Origin: Bradyrhizobium sp. 170
GTDB lineage: Bacteria; Pseudomonadota; Alphaproteobacteria; Rhizobiales; Xanthobacteraceae
Assembly (NCBI RefSeq): GCF_023101085.1
Contig: NZ_CP064703.1
Location: 7,502,001 to 7,566,000, forward strand
Reading direction: 5' to 3'
DNA: 64,000 nt
Shown here: positions 25,803 to 34,834 of the stretch, piece by piece
How the letters are laid out: each line of letters begins with the position of its first letter
How positions within the stretch are numbered: the first letter of the stretch is position 1
The notes under the pieces: generated by a model
Told to the model about the DNA's origin: nothing
What the model saw: only the letters and a program-made list of their open reading frames with translations
Databases searched by the model: none
Position numbers and translations under genes: made by a program

Positions 25803-26423
25803 ATGGAGAACGACGTGAGGCAAGCAGAACGCGCCAATCCGTTCGAATGGAGCGGCGGGCATCCGGCTCTGGACCTCGTGAACACCGTGGATGAGCGGCC
25901 CTCGCCCACGCCGATCGAGAACCTGGCAACGCATCATGACCTGATACGCTTCGCGGCGCTGGCGGGATTGCTCGATCGTCGGACCGCCGCGCGTCTGCAA
26001 CGGCTCGATAACCGCTCCGGCTCCCGTATCGTGAAACGCGCGCGCAAGCTTCGCGAGCACCTTCATGATGTGCTGGCTGCTGCAAATTCAGGGCGGCCCG
26101 CGCGGCAACCCGACCTCGATGCGCTATCCGCCGCGATCCAGGCGGCACATGCGGCCCAGACCCTGGTGTCCTCGCCGTCGCCCGGATTGGCCAATCGCCG
26201 CTGGTCTCCTGCGCTGGCGCGCGAAATTCCCCTGCATGCCTGTTCGCTCGCTATCGAATGTCTGCTCGTTGACGAGGATCGCAAAAGAATTCGTAAATGT
26301 GGCGCCTCAGACTGCGACGTCTATTACCTCGACACGAGCAAGGGCCGGCGCCGGCAATGGTGCAGCATGAAAGGCTGCGGAAATCGCGAAAAACAACGGC
26401 GATGGCGTTCGGCGACGCGATAG
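25800..26423 (+). CDS. CGNR zinc-finger transcriptional regulator (ABATE domain)
   Basis: This is a 207-residue protein. The N-terminal ABATE-type ligand domain shows GGHPALDLVNTVDER (about 19-33). The C-terminal zinc finger has Cys167, Cys172, Cys188 and Cys193, the last starting the CGNR motif (193-196) in WCSMKGCGNREK. These proteins are probable stress-responsive regulators. Start codons at 25800 and 25803 are both possible; the second leaves the operator-like arm outside the gene. The 3' end lies 10 bp from the convergent glpR stop. Confidence 0.85.
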   Translation: MMENDVRQAERANPFEWSGGHPALDLVNTVDERPSPTPIENLATHHDLIRFAALAGLLDRRTAARLQRLDNRSGSRIVKRARKLREHLHDVLAAANSGRPARQPDLDALSAAIQAAHAAQTLVSSPSPGLANRRWSPALAREIPLHACSLAIECLLVDEDRKRIRKCGASDCDVYYLDTSKGRRRQWCSMKGCGNREKQRRWRSATR

Positions 26424-26433
26424 GGCCGAAGCG

Positions 26434-27267
26434 CTATCGCAGTCGCACGGCGGCGGGAGGAGGAATCGGCTCGCCCGGCTCATCGATATCAACCGCCGGC
26501 TTGTCCATCGCCTCGACCACTTCGATGCCGCGATGGCTGCAGATACTGGCAAGGCCCGCCGGCAGCGGCGCGTCGGTCACAAAGGTCTGGATCTGGCTGA
26601 GATGGGCGATGCGCACCGGCGCGCTGCGCCGGAGCTTTGTCGAGTCCGCGACCAGCATGACGCTGCGCGCATTGGCGATGATTGCCTGCGCCGCCTGCAC
26701 CTCGCGATAGTCGAAGTCGAGCAGCGCGCCCTCCTCGTCGATCGCGGATGCGCCGATGATGGCGTAATCGACCTTGAACTGGCCGATCAGGCTGATCGCG
26801 GTCGAGCCGATCACGGCGCCGTCGGCACGGCGCACCGCACCGCCCGCCACGATCACCTCGATGCGCGGATGCCGATACAAGAGCATCGCGACGTTGAGGT
26901 TGTTGGTGATGACGAGCAGGTCCTCATGCGAGGTCAGCGCGCTTGCGACTTCTTCCGTCGTGGTGCCGATATTGATGAACAGCGAGCAGCCGTTCGGAAT
27001 CCGCGACGCCGCGGCAATGCCGATCGCCCGCTTCTCCTCCGCCGCCACGAAGCGCCGCGCCTCATAGGCGAGGTTTTCGACGCCGGAGGCGATGATGGCG
27101 CCGCCATGGATTCGGGTCAGCGAGCGCTGGTCGCAGAGGTCGTTGAGGTCCTTGCGGATGGTCTGCGCCGAAACCTCGAAACGCTTGGCGAGGTCTTCCA
27201 CCATCACCCGGCCAAAGGCGCGAGCGATGTTGAGGATTTCAGTCTGACGGTGGGACAGTCCGGCCAC
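26434..27267 (-). CDS. glpR: DeoR-family repressor GlpR
   Basis: This 277-residue regulator has an N-terminal DeoR helix-turn-helix (LSHRQTEILNIARAFGRVMV, then FEVSAQTIRKDLNDLC) and a sugar-phosphate sensor domain (INIGTTTEEVA, VIVAGGAVRRADGAVIG, VDYAIIGASAID). In this family glycerol 3-phosphate is the usual inducer. The start is placed at the GTG at 27267, eight bases after AAGGG; a GTG at 27276 is possible. It points toward the glpD operon on the same strand but is separated from it by the CGNR/EamA pair. A 13-bp tandem repeat lies just upstream. Confidence 0.88.
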   Translation of the reverse strand: MAGLSHRQTEILNIARAFGRVMVEDLAKRFEVSAQTIRKDLNDLCDQRSLTRIHGGAIIASGVENLAYEARRFVAAEEKRAIGIAAASRIPNGCSLFINIGTTTEEVASALTSHEDLLVITNNLNVAMLLYRHPRIEVIVAGGAVRRADGAVIGSTAISLIGQFKVDYAIIGASAIDEEGALLDFDYREVQAAQAIIANARSVMLVADSTKLRRSAPVRIAHLSQIQTFVTDAPLPAGLASICSHRGIEVVEAMDKPAVDIDEPGEPIPPPAAVRLR

Positions 27268-27280
27268 GGCTGGCACCCTT

Positions 27281-27306
27281 GAGATATGGACCTGAGATAT
27301 GGACCT
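27281..27306. repeat. 13-bp perfect tandem duplication upstream of glpR
   Basis: GAGATATGGACCT occurs twice with no spacer, 14 bp upstream of the glpR start. It may be a slippage product or part of an operator. Confidence 0.6.
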
Positions 27307-27518
27307 GGGGCACAAAGTTGCCTTTATGGTGCGGCTGATTGGTGCCGCGGTCAACGACGGAGAGCGGCCGCAAAGGCATTTGGCGGGGCGAAACAACAAA
27401 TCCTGGTTAAGGCGACGCGCCGGAAGCCATGCGGCCCGCTCCATGCGCGCGGCCGCTCGACAAAGCAATTTGTGGCTGCAACACTGTGATCACAACCAGA
27501 AACAAAATGGAGGAAACC

Positions 27519-27977
27519 ATGAACATCGATCGCCGTCGGCTTGCCTTGCCCGTACTCGCACTTGGGCTGGGGATTGGGCTCATGAGCGTCGTCCCGGCTT
27601 TTGCCGGAGCGGACGAAGATGCCATTGCGAAGAACGTCGAAACCTTCCGTGCGGCACAGGCGGCTGGCGATGCCGAGGGGATCGCCCCGCTCTGCGCGGA
27701 AGAACTCAGCTACAGCCACTCCAGCGGAGCTATCGACGACAAGGCGGCACTGCTGGCGGGCGTCAAGAATGCGAAATACAAATGGACGTCGCTTGAATAC
27801 AAGAACCCCACGGTCCGTGTCGTCGGTCCGGCCGCCATCGTGCGCTTCAACTTTGTTGGCGAGCAGGAATTTGCGGCCGACGGCAAGAAGGTTCCGCAGA
27901 ACCTTGCCATCCTGATGAACTGGCAGAAACAGGGCTCGGACTGGAAACTGCTGTCGCGGTCGGCCACCAAGCTCTGA
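27519..27977 (+). CDS. Exported NTF2/SnoaL-like protein
   Basis: This 152-residue protein starts at an ATG five bases after GGAGG. The N-terminus (MNIDRRRLALPVLALGLGIG) has a twin-arginine and a hydrophobic stretch, so it may use the Tat pathway; cleavage is likely after AFA near residue 31. The rest is a DUF4440/SnoaL-like cone fold: AIAKNVETFRAAQAAGDAEG, YSHSSGAIDDKAALL and WQKQGSDWKLLSRSATKL. Such proteins bind small ligands or have lyase or isomerase activity; none can be assigned here. It ends in a hairpin shared with the next, convergent gene. Confidence 0.78.
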   Translation: MNIDRRRLALPVLALGLGIGLMSVVPAFAGADEDAIAKNVETFRAAQAAGDAEGIAPLCAEELSYSHSSGAIDDKAALLAGVKNAKYKWTSLEYKNPTVRVVGPAAIVRFNFVGEQEFAADGKKVPQNLAILMNWQKQGSDWKLLSRSATKL

Positions 27978-27993
27978 CCGCTAAAAGACGGGG

Positions 27994-28014
27994 GCTGGCG
28001 GTTACGCCGCCAGC
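27994..28014. terminator. Hairpin at the convergent ends of two genes
   Basis: GCTGGCGG and CCGCCAGC pair perfectly around TTACG. The minus-strand gene's stop codon (TAA) lies in the loop, and the plus-strand gene ends 17 bp before. No clear T tract follows in either direction. Confidence 0.5.
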
Positions 28015-28190
28015 TCCATGCCGCTGGCGAGCCGGCGCGCCGCGCGCTCGGCCTCGCGGGCGTTGCGGAATATCTGCCCTTCCAGCCGGTTGAAGCGGTG
28101 CGAGGCGGCAAAAAACCGATAGCCGCCGGGAGCACGAACGATAATCCCTGCCGGCTGCGAGCCGACTTCGATGATATAGGTGTCCGACAT
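28002..28190 (-). CDS. Small conserved hypothetical protein
   Basis: This is a 62-residue protein of unknown function. It starts at the ATG at 28190 (MSDTYIIEVGSQPAGIIVRA); a start 14 codons earlier is possible but has no better ribosome site. The sequence alternates short beta strands (YIIEV, AGIIVR, GYRFFAA) with a C-terminal helix rich in Arg and Ala (FRNAREAERAARRLASG), a compact alpha/beta form common in Bradyrhizobium small proteins. Nothing in the context gives a role. Confidence 0.6.
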   Translation of the reverse strand: MSDTYIIEVGSQPAGIIVRAPGGYRFFAASHRFNRLEGQIFRNAREAERAARRLASGMELAA

Positions 28191-28333
28191 GGCCCAACCT
28201 GTGATTTCTTCCGGGCTTACAACGGGTTGCACGGCGAATTGTTCCTCGCCCCACCGTTGCGCCGCAAGGCCAACCTATGTCAAAGCTGGTAGCGGAATCG
28301 CTAGCGAATCGTCCAAATGGCCGGAGAACTGAC

Positions 28334-28759
28334 ATGATGCCGAAATTCGCGCTCTCGATGCTGGTTGCCCTGGCGGTTTGCGCACCGCTCCAGGAGGCGG
28401 CGGCGCAGGAAAGCACGCTCGGGGGCGCGCTGTTCGGTGGCGCTGCGGGCGCCATTCTCGGCGGCGTAATCGGTGGCGGCCGGGGTGCAGCGGTTGGCGC
28501 GATCGTGGGGGCTACGACGGGAGCCGCGATCGGTGCCCAGGGCGAGCCGCGGCCCGGCGGCTATCGCTATTATCAGGGCGGCTGCTACGTGGAGCAGCCC
28601 GGCGGTTGGCAGGAAGTTTCGCCGCGCTATTGCGGTGTCCAGGCGCAATACGCCCCGGCGCCGGTCTATGATGCGCCGGCCTGCACGCGCTACCGCTCCT
28701 ATGATCCGCGCCGCGGCACGTTCATCGGCCGTGACGGCTACGAGCGTCCCTGCCCATAA
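28334..28759 (+). CDS. Exported glycine-zipper protein with BA14K-like tail
   Basis: This is a 141-residue protein. A signal peptide spans 1-24 (cut after AAA). Residues about 28-70 are a glycine zipper (GGAAGAILGGVIGGGRGAAV and on), a membrane-inserting motif. The C-terminal part has four cysteines and the RYRSYDPRRGTFIGRDGYER pattern seen at the end of BA14K-like rhizobial proteins. Location is probably the periplasm or outer membrane. ATGs at 28334 and 28337 are both possible; GGAG is seven bases before the first. Confidence 0.78.
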   Translation: MMPKFALSMLVALAVCAPLQEAAAQESTLGGALFGGAAGAILGGVIGGGRGAAVGAIVGATTGAAIGAQGEPRPGGYRYYQGGCYVEQPGGWQEVSPRYCGVQAQYAPAPVYDAPACTRYRSYDPRRGTFIGRDGYERPCP

Positions 28760-28762
28760 GGA

Positions 28763-29191
28763 TCACGCCTTGACCACGCCGTCCGGGCTGACCGGCTGCG
28801 GACGGCCGTTATCGTCGATCGAGACGTAGGTGAAGTTGCCGTCGGTCACGAGGATCGACTGTAACTCCTGGCGGCGCACGACCCAGGCTTCGAGGTGAAC
28901 GGTAATCGAGGTGCGTCCGACCCGCACCAGATGGCCGTAAACGGAGACGAGATCGCCGACATAAACGGCCTTGCGAAAGTTCATCGCCTCGATCGCGACG
29001 GTCACGGTGCGGGATTTCGCGATCTTGGAAGCGAACACGCCGCCGCCGATATCCATCTGGCTCAAGAGCCAGCCGCCGAAGATGTCGCCATTGGCGTTGG
29101 TGTCGGCCGGCATCGCCAGCGTGCGGATACAGAGATCGCCGCGCGGCTCGGTCTCGGTCGTGGGCGGCGCGTGCACATGCGTCTCCGTCAC
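28763..29191 (-). CDS. yciA: Acyl-CoA thioesterase, YciA-type hotdog fold
   Basis: This 142-residue hotdog-fold enzyme hydrolyses acyl-CoA to the free acid and CoA. The signature NANGDIFGGWLLSQMDIGG (about 33-51) carries the catalytic Asp, and VTVAIEAMNFRKAVYVGDLV follows. It starts with a GTG at 29191 that overlaps the upstream FadJ-like stop by four bases (GTGA). As the last gene of the beta-oxidation operon it may release CoA when acyl-CoA accumulates. Confidence 0.9.
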   Translation of the reverse strand: MTETHVHAPPTTETEPRGDLCIRTLAMPADTNANGDIFGGWLLSQMDIGGGVFASKIAKSRTVTVAIEAMNFRKAVYVGDLVSVYGHLVRVGRTSITVHLEAWVVRRQELQSILVTDGNFTYVSIDDNGRPQPVSPDGVVKA

Positions 29192-31281
29192 TTGAAATTC
29201 TCCCAGCCGGCATCCGGCGTAAACCTGCCGCCGAACTTGTCGGTCAGGGCATCCAGCGTCGAGACCACATTCTCCACGCCGCGGGTTCGCGCATAGTTCA
29301 AGGGGCCACCGCGGAACGGCGCATAGCCGGTGCCGAAGATGACGGCGCCGTCGACCACGTCGGCATTATCGACGATCCCTTCGCGCAGACAGGCGACGCA
29401 GACATTCGACATTGGCAGGATCAGCCGGTCGATCATCTCTGCCGACGGTTCCGAGATCACGGACATGCCGCCGGTGTCGGCCTTGCCGTCCTTCCAGGTG
29501 TAAAAGCCCTTGCCGGTCTTGCGGCCGAGTTCGCCCTTGGCGACCTTGTCGCGCAGCCACGCCGGCGTTGGCGGCAGCATGTCGCCGAACTTCGAACGCA
29601 GCATATCGCCGACATCGAGGCAGATATCGAGGCCTACCTGGTCGGCGAGCTCGATCGGCCCCATCGGCATGCCGAACTTCTTGGCGGCGGCGTCGATGAC
29701 CGTCTTGTCGATCTTCTCGTCCAGCATCACCATCGCTTCCAGCATGTAGGGCGTCAGCGCACGGTTGACGAGAAAGCCTGGCGACGATTTTACGGTCAGC
29801 GGCAGTCGGTCTATGGCGCCGACAAAGGCGAGCGCCTCCTTCAGCAATTGCGCATCCGTGCCGTCATGGCTGACGACCTCGACGAGTTGCAGCCGCGATA
29901 CCGGGTTGAAGAAATGTAGTCCGAGCAACCGCTCGGGCCTCGAGAGCGAGGTGCGCAGATCCTGCAGCGGAATGCTCGACGTGTTGGTGGCGAGAATCGC
30001 GCCCGGCTTCATGACAGGCTCGAGGCCGGCATAGACTTTCTGCTTCAGCTCCAGCTTTTCCGGAACGGCTTCGATAATGAGATCGGCATTGCGGACGCCC
30101 TCGGCCTGCATGTCCGGCATCAGCCGGTCGAGCGCATCGCGCACGGCGGTACGCTTGCGCAGGATCTTGCCGTAGAGATCGGCGGCACGCTTGATCGCTC
30201 CCGCAATCGGCTCCGGCTTCATGTCGGCGAGCGTCACCCGCAGGTTCTGGCCGGCGCACCAGGCGGCAATGTCACCGCCCATCGCGCCCGCGCCGATGAC
30301 GTGGACGTGCTCGATCTTGTTGCCGCTGCCCGCGAGCTTCTTCATCTGTTCGCGCAGGAAGAAGACGCGGATCAGGTTCTGCGCGGTCGGCGTCACCATC
30401 AGCTTGGCAAACGACGCCTTCTCCGCGCTCAGCATCTTCAGCTTGTCGCCGCCGTGCTTTTCCCAGAGATCGATCAGCGCGTAAGGCGCGGGGTAATGCG
30501 CTTCCGGCGCGGCCTTGGCGGCCTCGCTACGCATCCGCCCGGCGAGGAAGCCCCTGATGGGACCGAGGCTGAAAATATTGTTGAGCAGCCCGGGCCGCGC
30601 GCGCTTCAGCCGACCGGATACGGCGTCCTTCACGGCATTGCGAACATGCCGCTCCTGCGTCACGGCATCCACCAGCCCGAGCGATTTCGCTTTCCGCGCA
30701 TCGATGGTCTTGCCGGTAAGCATCAGCGGCATCGCCTGCATCGGATTGACGAGCTGCGTGAAACGCACGGTACCGCCGAGGCCGGGATGCAGGCCGAGCA
30801 TCACTTCGGGGAAACCGAACCGCGCGTCCTCGATCGCAATCCGCATCTGGCAGGCCAGTGCCACCTCTAAGCCACCGCCGAGGCAGAAGCCATGGATCAC
30901 GGCTACGCTCGGAACCCGCAGGGCCTCAAGCCGGTCGATCACCGCATGCGCGCGGCCGATCTCGGTCTCGACGGCGCCCACATCGGTCGCGCCGCGAAAC
31001 GCATTGACGTCGGCGCCGGCAATGAAGCCGGACTTCTTGGCGGAACGGATGACGAGGCCGGTGGGGCGGTGGCTTTCCAGCTCCGCCAGCACCTTGTCGA
31101 GTTCCTCGATCAGGTCTGCCGAAAGTGTATTAGCGCTGGTGCCTTCGCGGTCGAACAACAGCCAAGCGACGCCATCGCTGTCGCGGGTCAGCTTGAAATT
31201 CTTGTATGGCCCATCGGCATTGGGCTTCGGCCCTAGTTCGAGCACGCGATCGCCGAGAACGTTCATGATCTGTGAATCCAT
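29188..31281 (-). CDS. fadJ: Bifunctional enoyl-CoA hydratase/3-hydroxyacyl-CoA dehydrogenase (FadJ/FadB-like)
   Basis: This 697-residue protein carries out the second and third steps of beta-oxidation. The N-terminal crotonase domain has Glu139 (GGGLEVALA) and Glu159 (FPEVMLG). The dehydrogenase part has a Rossmann motif (GAGAMGG near 331) and the catalytic His in HFFNPVSRLQLVEVV. The C-terminal helical domain ends in FGTGYAPFRGGPL, typical for the family. The ATG at 31281 is two bases after the thiolase stop. Whether it is the aerobic or anaerobic type cannot be settled by sequence reading alone. Confidence 0.92.
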   Translation of the reverse strand: MDSQIMNVLGDRVLELGPKPNADGPYKNFKLTRDSDGVAWLLFDREGTSANTLSADLIEELDKVLAELESHRPTGLVIRSAKKSGFIAGADVNAFRGATDVGAVETEIGRAHAVIDRLEALRVPSVAVIHGFCLGGGLEVALACQMRIAIEDARFGFPEVMLGLHPGLGGTVRFTQLVNPMQAMPLMLTGKTIDARKAKSLGLVDAVTQERHVRNAVKDAVSGRLKRARPGLLNNIFSLGPIRGFLAGRMRSEAAKAAPEAHYPAPYALIDLWEKHGGDKLKMLSAEKASFAKLMVTPTAQNLIRVFFLREQMKKLAGSGNKIEHVHVIGAGAMGGDIAAWCAGQNLRVTLADMKPEPIAGAIKRAADLYGKILRKRTAVRDALDRLMPDMQAEGVRNADLIIEAVPEKLELKQKVYAGLEPVMKPGAILATNTSSIPLQDLRTSLSRPERLLGLHFFNPVSRLQLVEVVSHDGTDAQLLKEALAFVGAIDRLPLTVKSSPGFLVNRALTPYMLEAMVMLDEKIDKTVIDAAAKKFGMPMGPIELADQVGLDICLDVGDMLRSKFGDMLPPTPAWLRDKVAKGELGRKTGKGFYTWKDGKADTGGMSVISEPSAEMIDRLILPMSNVCVACLREGIVDNADVVDGAVIFGTGYAPFRGGPLNYARTRGVENVVSTLDALTDKFGGRFTPDAGWENFK

Positions 31282-31283
31282 GA

Positions 31284-32567
31284 TCACACCGTCTCTATCA
31301 GCATCGCGCCGCCCTGCCCGCCGCCGATACATTCGGTGGCGATGCCGCGCCGTGTGCCCAATCGCTTCATGGCATTGACGAGGTGCAGCACGATACGGTT
31401 TCCGCTGCAGCCCACCGGATGGCCGAGGCTGATCGCGCCGCCATCGACATTCAGCTTGCTCTGGTCGAGTTCGCCGGCCGCACCATCGAGGCCGAGAATC
31501 TCCTTGCAGAATTTTTCATCGTTCCAGGCAGCGAGACAGCCCAGCACCTGCGTCGCAAACGCCTCGTTCAATTCCCAGGTCTCGATGTCGGAAAGCGTCA
31601 GTTCATTGCGCTTCAACAGCTCCGTTGCCGACAACACCGGGCCCAGGCCCATGATGCCGGGATCAAGCGCCGACCACTGGCTGTCGAGAATGACCGCCTT
31701 CGGCGTCAGGCCATGCCTGGCGACGGCCTCTTCGGACGCGAGGATCACCCAGGACGCGCCGTCGGTGATTTGCGAGGAATTGCCAGCGGTGACCTTGCCC
31801 CAGGGCCGCTCGAACACCGGTTTCAACTTTGCAAGCGACTCTGGCGTCGAATCCGGCCGCACGCCATCATCGTGATCATAGAATTTTCCATCGCGCGCAA
31901 ATGCGGTCTCGACCTCGCCCTTGAGCCAGCCTTCGGACTGCGCTTTCGCCAGCCGCTTGTGGCTTTCGGCGGCATAGGCATCCGACTGCGCGCGGGTGAC
32001 GCCGAAGAGATGCCCGACCGCTTCGGCGGTCTGGCCCATGTTGAGTTCGGTAATGGGATCGGTGAGCCCGCGCTCAAGCCCGATGATCGGCTTGAAATAG
32101 CTCGGCTTCACCTTCAGCGCCGCCATGATTTTCGCGCCGATGCCCTTGGCTCCCGCAAGGCCCGCAAACCAGCGCACACCCTGTTGCGGCCACACCAGCG
32201 GCGCGTGGCTTAGCGCCTCGGCGCCCCCCGCAAGAATAAGGTCTGAGGCGCCTTCGCGGATGTAGCGGTAAGCCGTGTCGATCGACTGCATGCCGGAGCC
32301 GCAATTGATCTGCACGGTGAAGGCGACCATCTTCTCGCCCATGCCGAGTCGCAGCGCGGCGACGCGGGCCGGGTTCATCTCGTCGGCAATGACGTTGACG
32401 CAGCCGAGGATGACCTGATCGAAAGTGTTGGGCGCAAAAGGCTGCCGCGCCAATAGCGGCCGGCCACACTGCACAGCGAGATCGACCGGGGTGAACGGGC
32501 CGGGACCGGAGCGCGCTTTCAGGAACGGCGTCCGGCTGCCGTCAACGATAAAGACCGGTCGCGCCAT
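31284..32567 (-). CDS. Acetyl-CoA acyltransferase (3-ketoacyl-CoA thiolase)
   Basis: This 427-residue thiolase cleaves 3-ketoacyl-CoA to acetyl-CoA and a shortened acyl-CoA. Catalytic residues are Cys89 in INCGSGMQS, His in GHPVGCSG and Cys in TECIGGGQGG; NEAFA is present. The length is close to FadI. It overlaps the acyl-CoA dehydrogenase stop by one base and is followed two bases after its end by the FadJ-like gene, so all are co-translated. It forms the thiolase half of a trifunctional complex with that protein. Confidence 0.92.
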   Translation of the reverse strand: MARPVFIVDGSRTPFLKARSGPGPFTPVDLAVQCGRPLLARQPFAPNTFDQVILGCVNVIADEMNPARVAALRLGMGEKMVAFTVQINCGSGMQSIDTAYRYIREGASDLILAGGAEALSHAPLVWPQQGVRWFAGLAGAKGIGAKIMAALKVKPSYFKPIIGLERGLTDPITELNMGQTAEAVGHLFGVTRAQSDAYAAESHKRLAKAQSEGWLKGEVETAFARDGKFYDHDDGVRPDSTPESLAKLKPVFERPWGKVTAGNSSQITDGASWVILASEEAVARHGLTPKAVILDSQWSALDPGIMGLGPVLSATELLKRNELTLSDIETWELNEAFATQVLGCLAAWNDEKFCKEILGLDGAAGELDQSKLNVDGGAISLGHPVGCSGNRIVLHLVNAMKRLGTRRGIATECIGGGQGGAMLIETV

Positions 32568-34834
32568 CAGCTCGCTGCCCTCTGCTCACCCAGTTCCTGG
32601 AAGAATTGATGTACGTCGGCGCCTTTCCTGTAAATCGGCGACAACGCTTCGGCTGCGAAATCGTCGACCTCGATCACCTTCGCAACGGCCTCTTGTGCGG
32701 CCTGCAGCTTCTCGCCATCGGCCTGCGTAATGACGCCCTTCTTGACCGCCTCTTTCCAGTCATGCAAGCGTGCGGCGCGCATCTGTCTGGAAATCTCCTC
32801 CGCCGCGGTGACCAGCAAGAATGCCTTTTCCAGCCGTGCGATACCGCCATCATCGTCAACCGCGGAAAGATCCGACGTCAACCGGTCGCGTGCCGCCGAC
32901 GGCTCCAGCACGAGCTGCGCGCATTGATGCACGACGCGGTCGGACGGGCCGGTCACCTTTGCGCCGAACGGCTGGATCAGGAATTTCAGGATGATTGCCA
33001 CGAACCGGTTTGGCAGGTTGGCGAGAATTTCGGCAAAGCGGTTCTCGATGGTCTTGAAGCCGCTGGCCATGCACCATTCGAGCGCGGCGAAATCGGCCTG
33101 CTGCCGTCCCTCGTCCTGCCAGCGTTTCAGCGCCGCCGACAACAGATAGAGTTCGGAAAGAATATCGCCGAACCGGGCGGAGAGCATTTCCTTGCGCTTG
33201 AGCACGCCGCCCAGTGTCAACAGCGCCATGTCGGCGCACAGCGCGAACGCTGACGAGTAACGCGAAAGCTGGCGATAGAACCGCGTTGCTTCTCCGGCAT
33301 CGGGCGCAGGTGCAAACAAGCCGCCGCTCCAGCTCCGGCCCCAGGCGCGGAACATGGTTTTAAAACTGTGGCCGACGTGATTCCAGAACGCCTTGTCGAA
33401 GGCGTCGAGTCCCCTGACGCGATCGGCTTCGCCAAGCGCGTTCATCTCGTCGAGCAGATAGGGATGCGCGCGGATTGCGCCCTGCCCGAACACGATCAGA
33501 TTGCGGGTCAGGATATTGGCGCCTTCCACGGTGATGCCGACTGGCACCGAACGATAGAGATTGCCGAGATAGTTTTGCGGTCCGTCGATTACGGCCTTGC
33601 CGCCATGGATGTCCATGGCGTCATCGATCGCGATCCGCATCCGCTCGGTGGCATGCAGCTTCATGATGCCGGAGATGACCGCAGGATGATGACCCTGATT
33701 GAGCGCAGCACAGGTCAGCCGCCGCGCGGCGTCGAGCAGATAGGCCGTGCCGGCGATGCGCGCGAGCGGCTCCTCGATGCCTTCGAACTTGCCGATGGAA
33801 ATGCCGAATTGTTCGCGGACGCGGGCATAAGCGCCTGACGTGCGCGCCGCATAGGCGGCGCCTGCGGCCGACAGTGACGGCAGCGAGATGCCGCGGCCGG
33901 CGGCGAGCGCCGTCATCAGCATCTTCCAGCCCTGCCCGAGGCGTTCTTGTCCACCGATGATGTAGTCCATCGGGATGAACACGTCGTGACCCCAGTTCGG
34001 GCCGTTCTGGAACACCTGCATCGCCGGCAGATGCCTGCGACCGATCTCGACGCCGGGCAGATGGGTCGGGATCAGGGCCACGGTAATGCCGAGCTCTTCC
34101 TGATCTCCCGCGAGATGATCGGGATCATAGGCCTTGAAGGCGAGACCGAGCAGCGTCGCGACCGGCCCCAGCGTGATGTAGCGCTTGTGCCAGTTCAGCC
34201 TCAAGCCCAGCACTTCGCGGCCTTCGAAATTGCCCTTGCAGATGATGCCGGTGTCGACCATCGACGCCGCATCGGAGCCGGCTTCCGGGCTGGTCAGGCC
34301 GAAGCAGGGAATGTCGGCGCCTTCGGCAAGCCGCGGCAGCCACCTCTTTTGCTGTTCCCTGGTGCCGAAGCGCATCAAGAGTTCGCCGGGCCCGAGCGAG
34401 TTCGGCACCATTACGGTGACGGCCGCGGTCAGCGAGCGCGAGGAAAGTTTTCGCACCACTTCCGAATGCGCATAGGGCGAGAAGCCGAGCCCGCCAAATT
34501 CCTTGGGGATGATCATGCCGAAGAATTTGTGGCGCTTGATAAAGGCCCACGCCTCCGGCGGCAGATCGCGCCACTCCCAATTGATCTTCCATTCGTCGAG
34601 CATGGCGCAGAGCTCGTCGACCGGGCCGTTGAGGAAGGCCTGTTCTTCCGCAGTCAGCGTCGCCGGCGCAACAGCCAGCAACTTCGACCAATCGGGATTG
34701 CCGGTGAAGAGATCCGCGTCCCACCAGACGTCACCGGCTTCGAGCGCCTCGCGCTCGGTGTCGGACATCGCGGGCAATACGCCACGTGCCCAGGAGAAGA
34801 TCGGCTTGCTGATGAAATCGCGGCGGAAGCTCAT
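32567..34834 (-). CDS. fadE: Acyl-CoA dehydrogenase, FadE type
   Basis: This 755-residue flavoprotein introduces the first double bond in beta-oxidation. It is long, like E. coli FadE (814), and unlike the 380-residue short dehydrogenases. Core family motifs are IPKEFGGLGFSPYAH, CFGLTSPEAGSDAAS, LPAMQVFQNGPNWGHDVFIP and GKAVIDGPQNYLGNLYRS. The extra C-terminal third is helical. The ATG at 34834 follows AGGAGGG. It is the first gene of a four-gene operon with thiolase, FadJ-like and YciA. No fadD or fadR is in this window. Confidence 0.92.
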   Translation of the reverse strand: MSFRRDFISKPIFSWARGVLPAMSDTEREALEAGDVWWDADLFTGNPDWSKLLAVAPATLTAEEQAFLNGPVDELCAMLDEWKINWEWRDLPPEAWAFIKRHKFFGMIIPKEFGGLGFSPYAHSEVVRKLSSRSLTAAVTVMVPNSLGPGELLMRFGTREQQKRWLPRLAEGADIPCFGLTSPEAGSDAASMVDTGIICKGNFEGREVLGLRLNWHKRYITLGPVATLLGLAFKAYDPDHLAGDQEELGITVALIPTHLPGVEIGRRHLPAMQVFQNGPNWGHDVFIPMDYIIGGQERLGQGWKMLMTALAAGRGISLPSLSAAGAAYAARTSGAYARVREQFGISIGKFEGIEEPLARIAGTAYLLDAARRLTCAALNQGHHPAVISGIMKLHATERMRIAIDDAMDIHGGKAVIDGPQNYLGNLYRSVPVGITVEGANILTRNLIVFGQGAIRAHPYLLDEMNALGEADRVRGLDAFDKAFWNHVGHSFKTMFRAWGRSWSGGLFAPAPDAGEATRFYRQLSRYSSAFALCADMALLTLGGVLKRKEMLSARFGDILSELYLLSAALKRWQDEGRQQADFAALEWCMASGFKTIENRFAEILANLPNRFVAIILKFLIQPFGAKVTGPSDRVVHQCAQLVLEPSAARDRLTSDLSAVDDDGGIARLEKAFLLVTAAEEISRQMRAARLHDWKEAVKKGVITQADGEKLQAAQEAVAKVIEVDDFAAEALSPIYRKGADVHQFFQELGEQRAAS

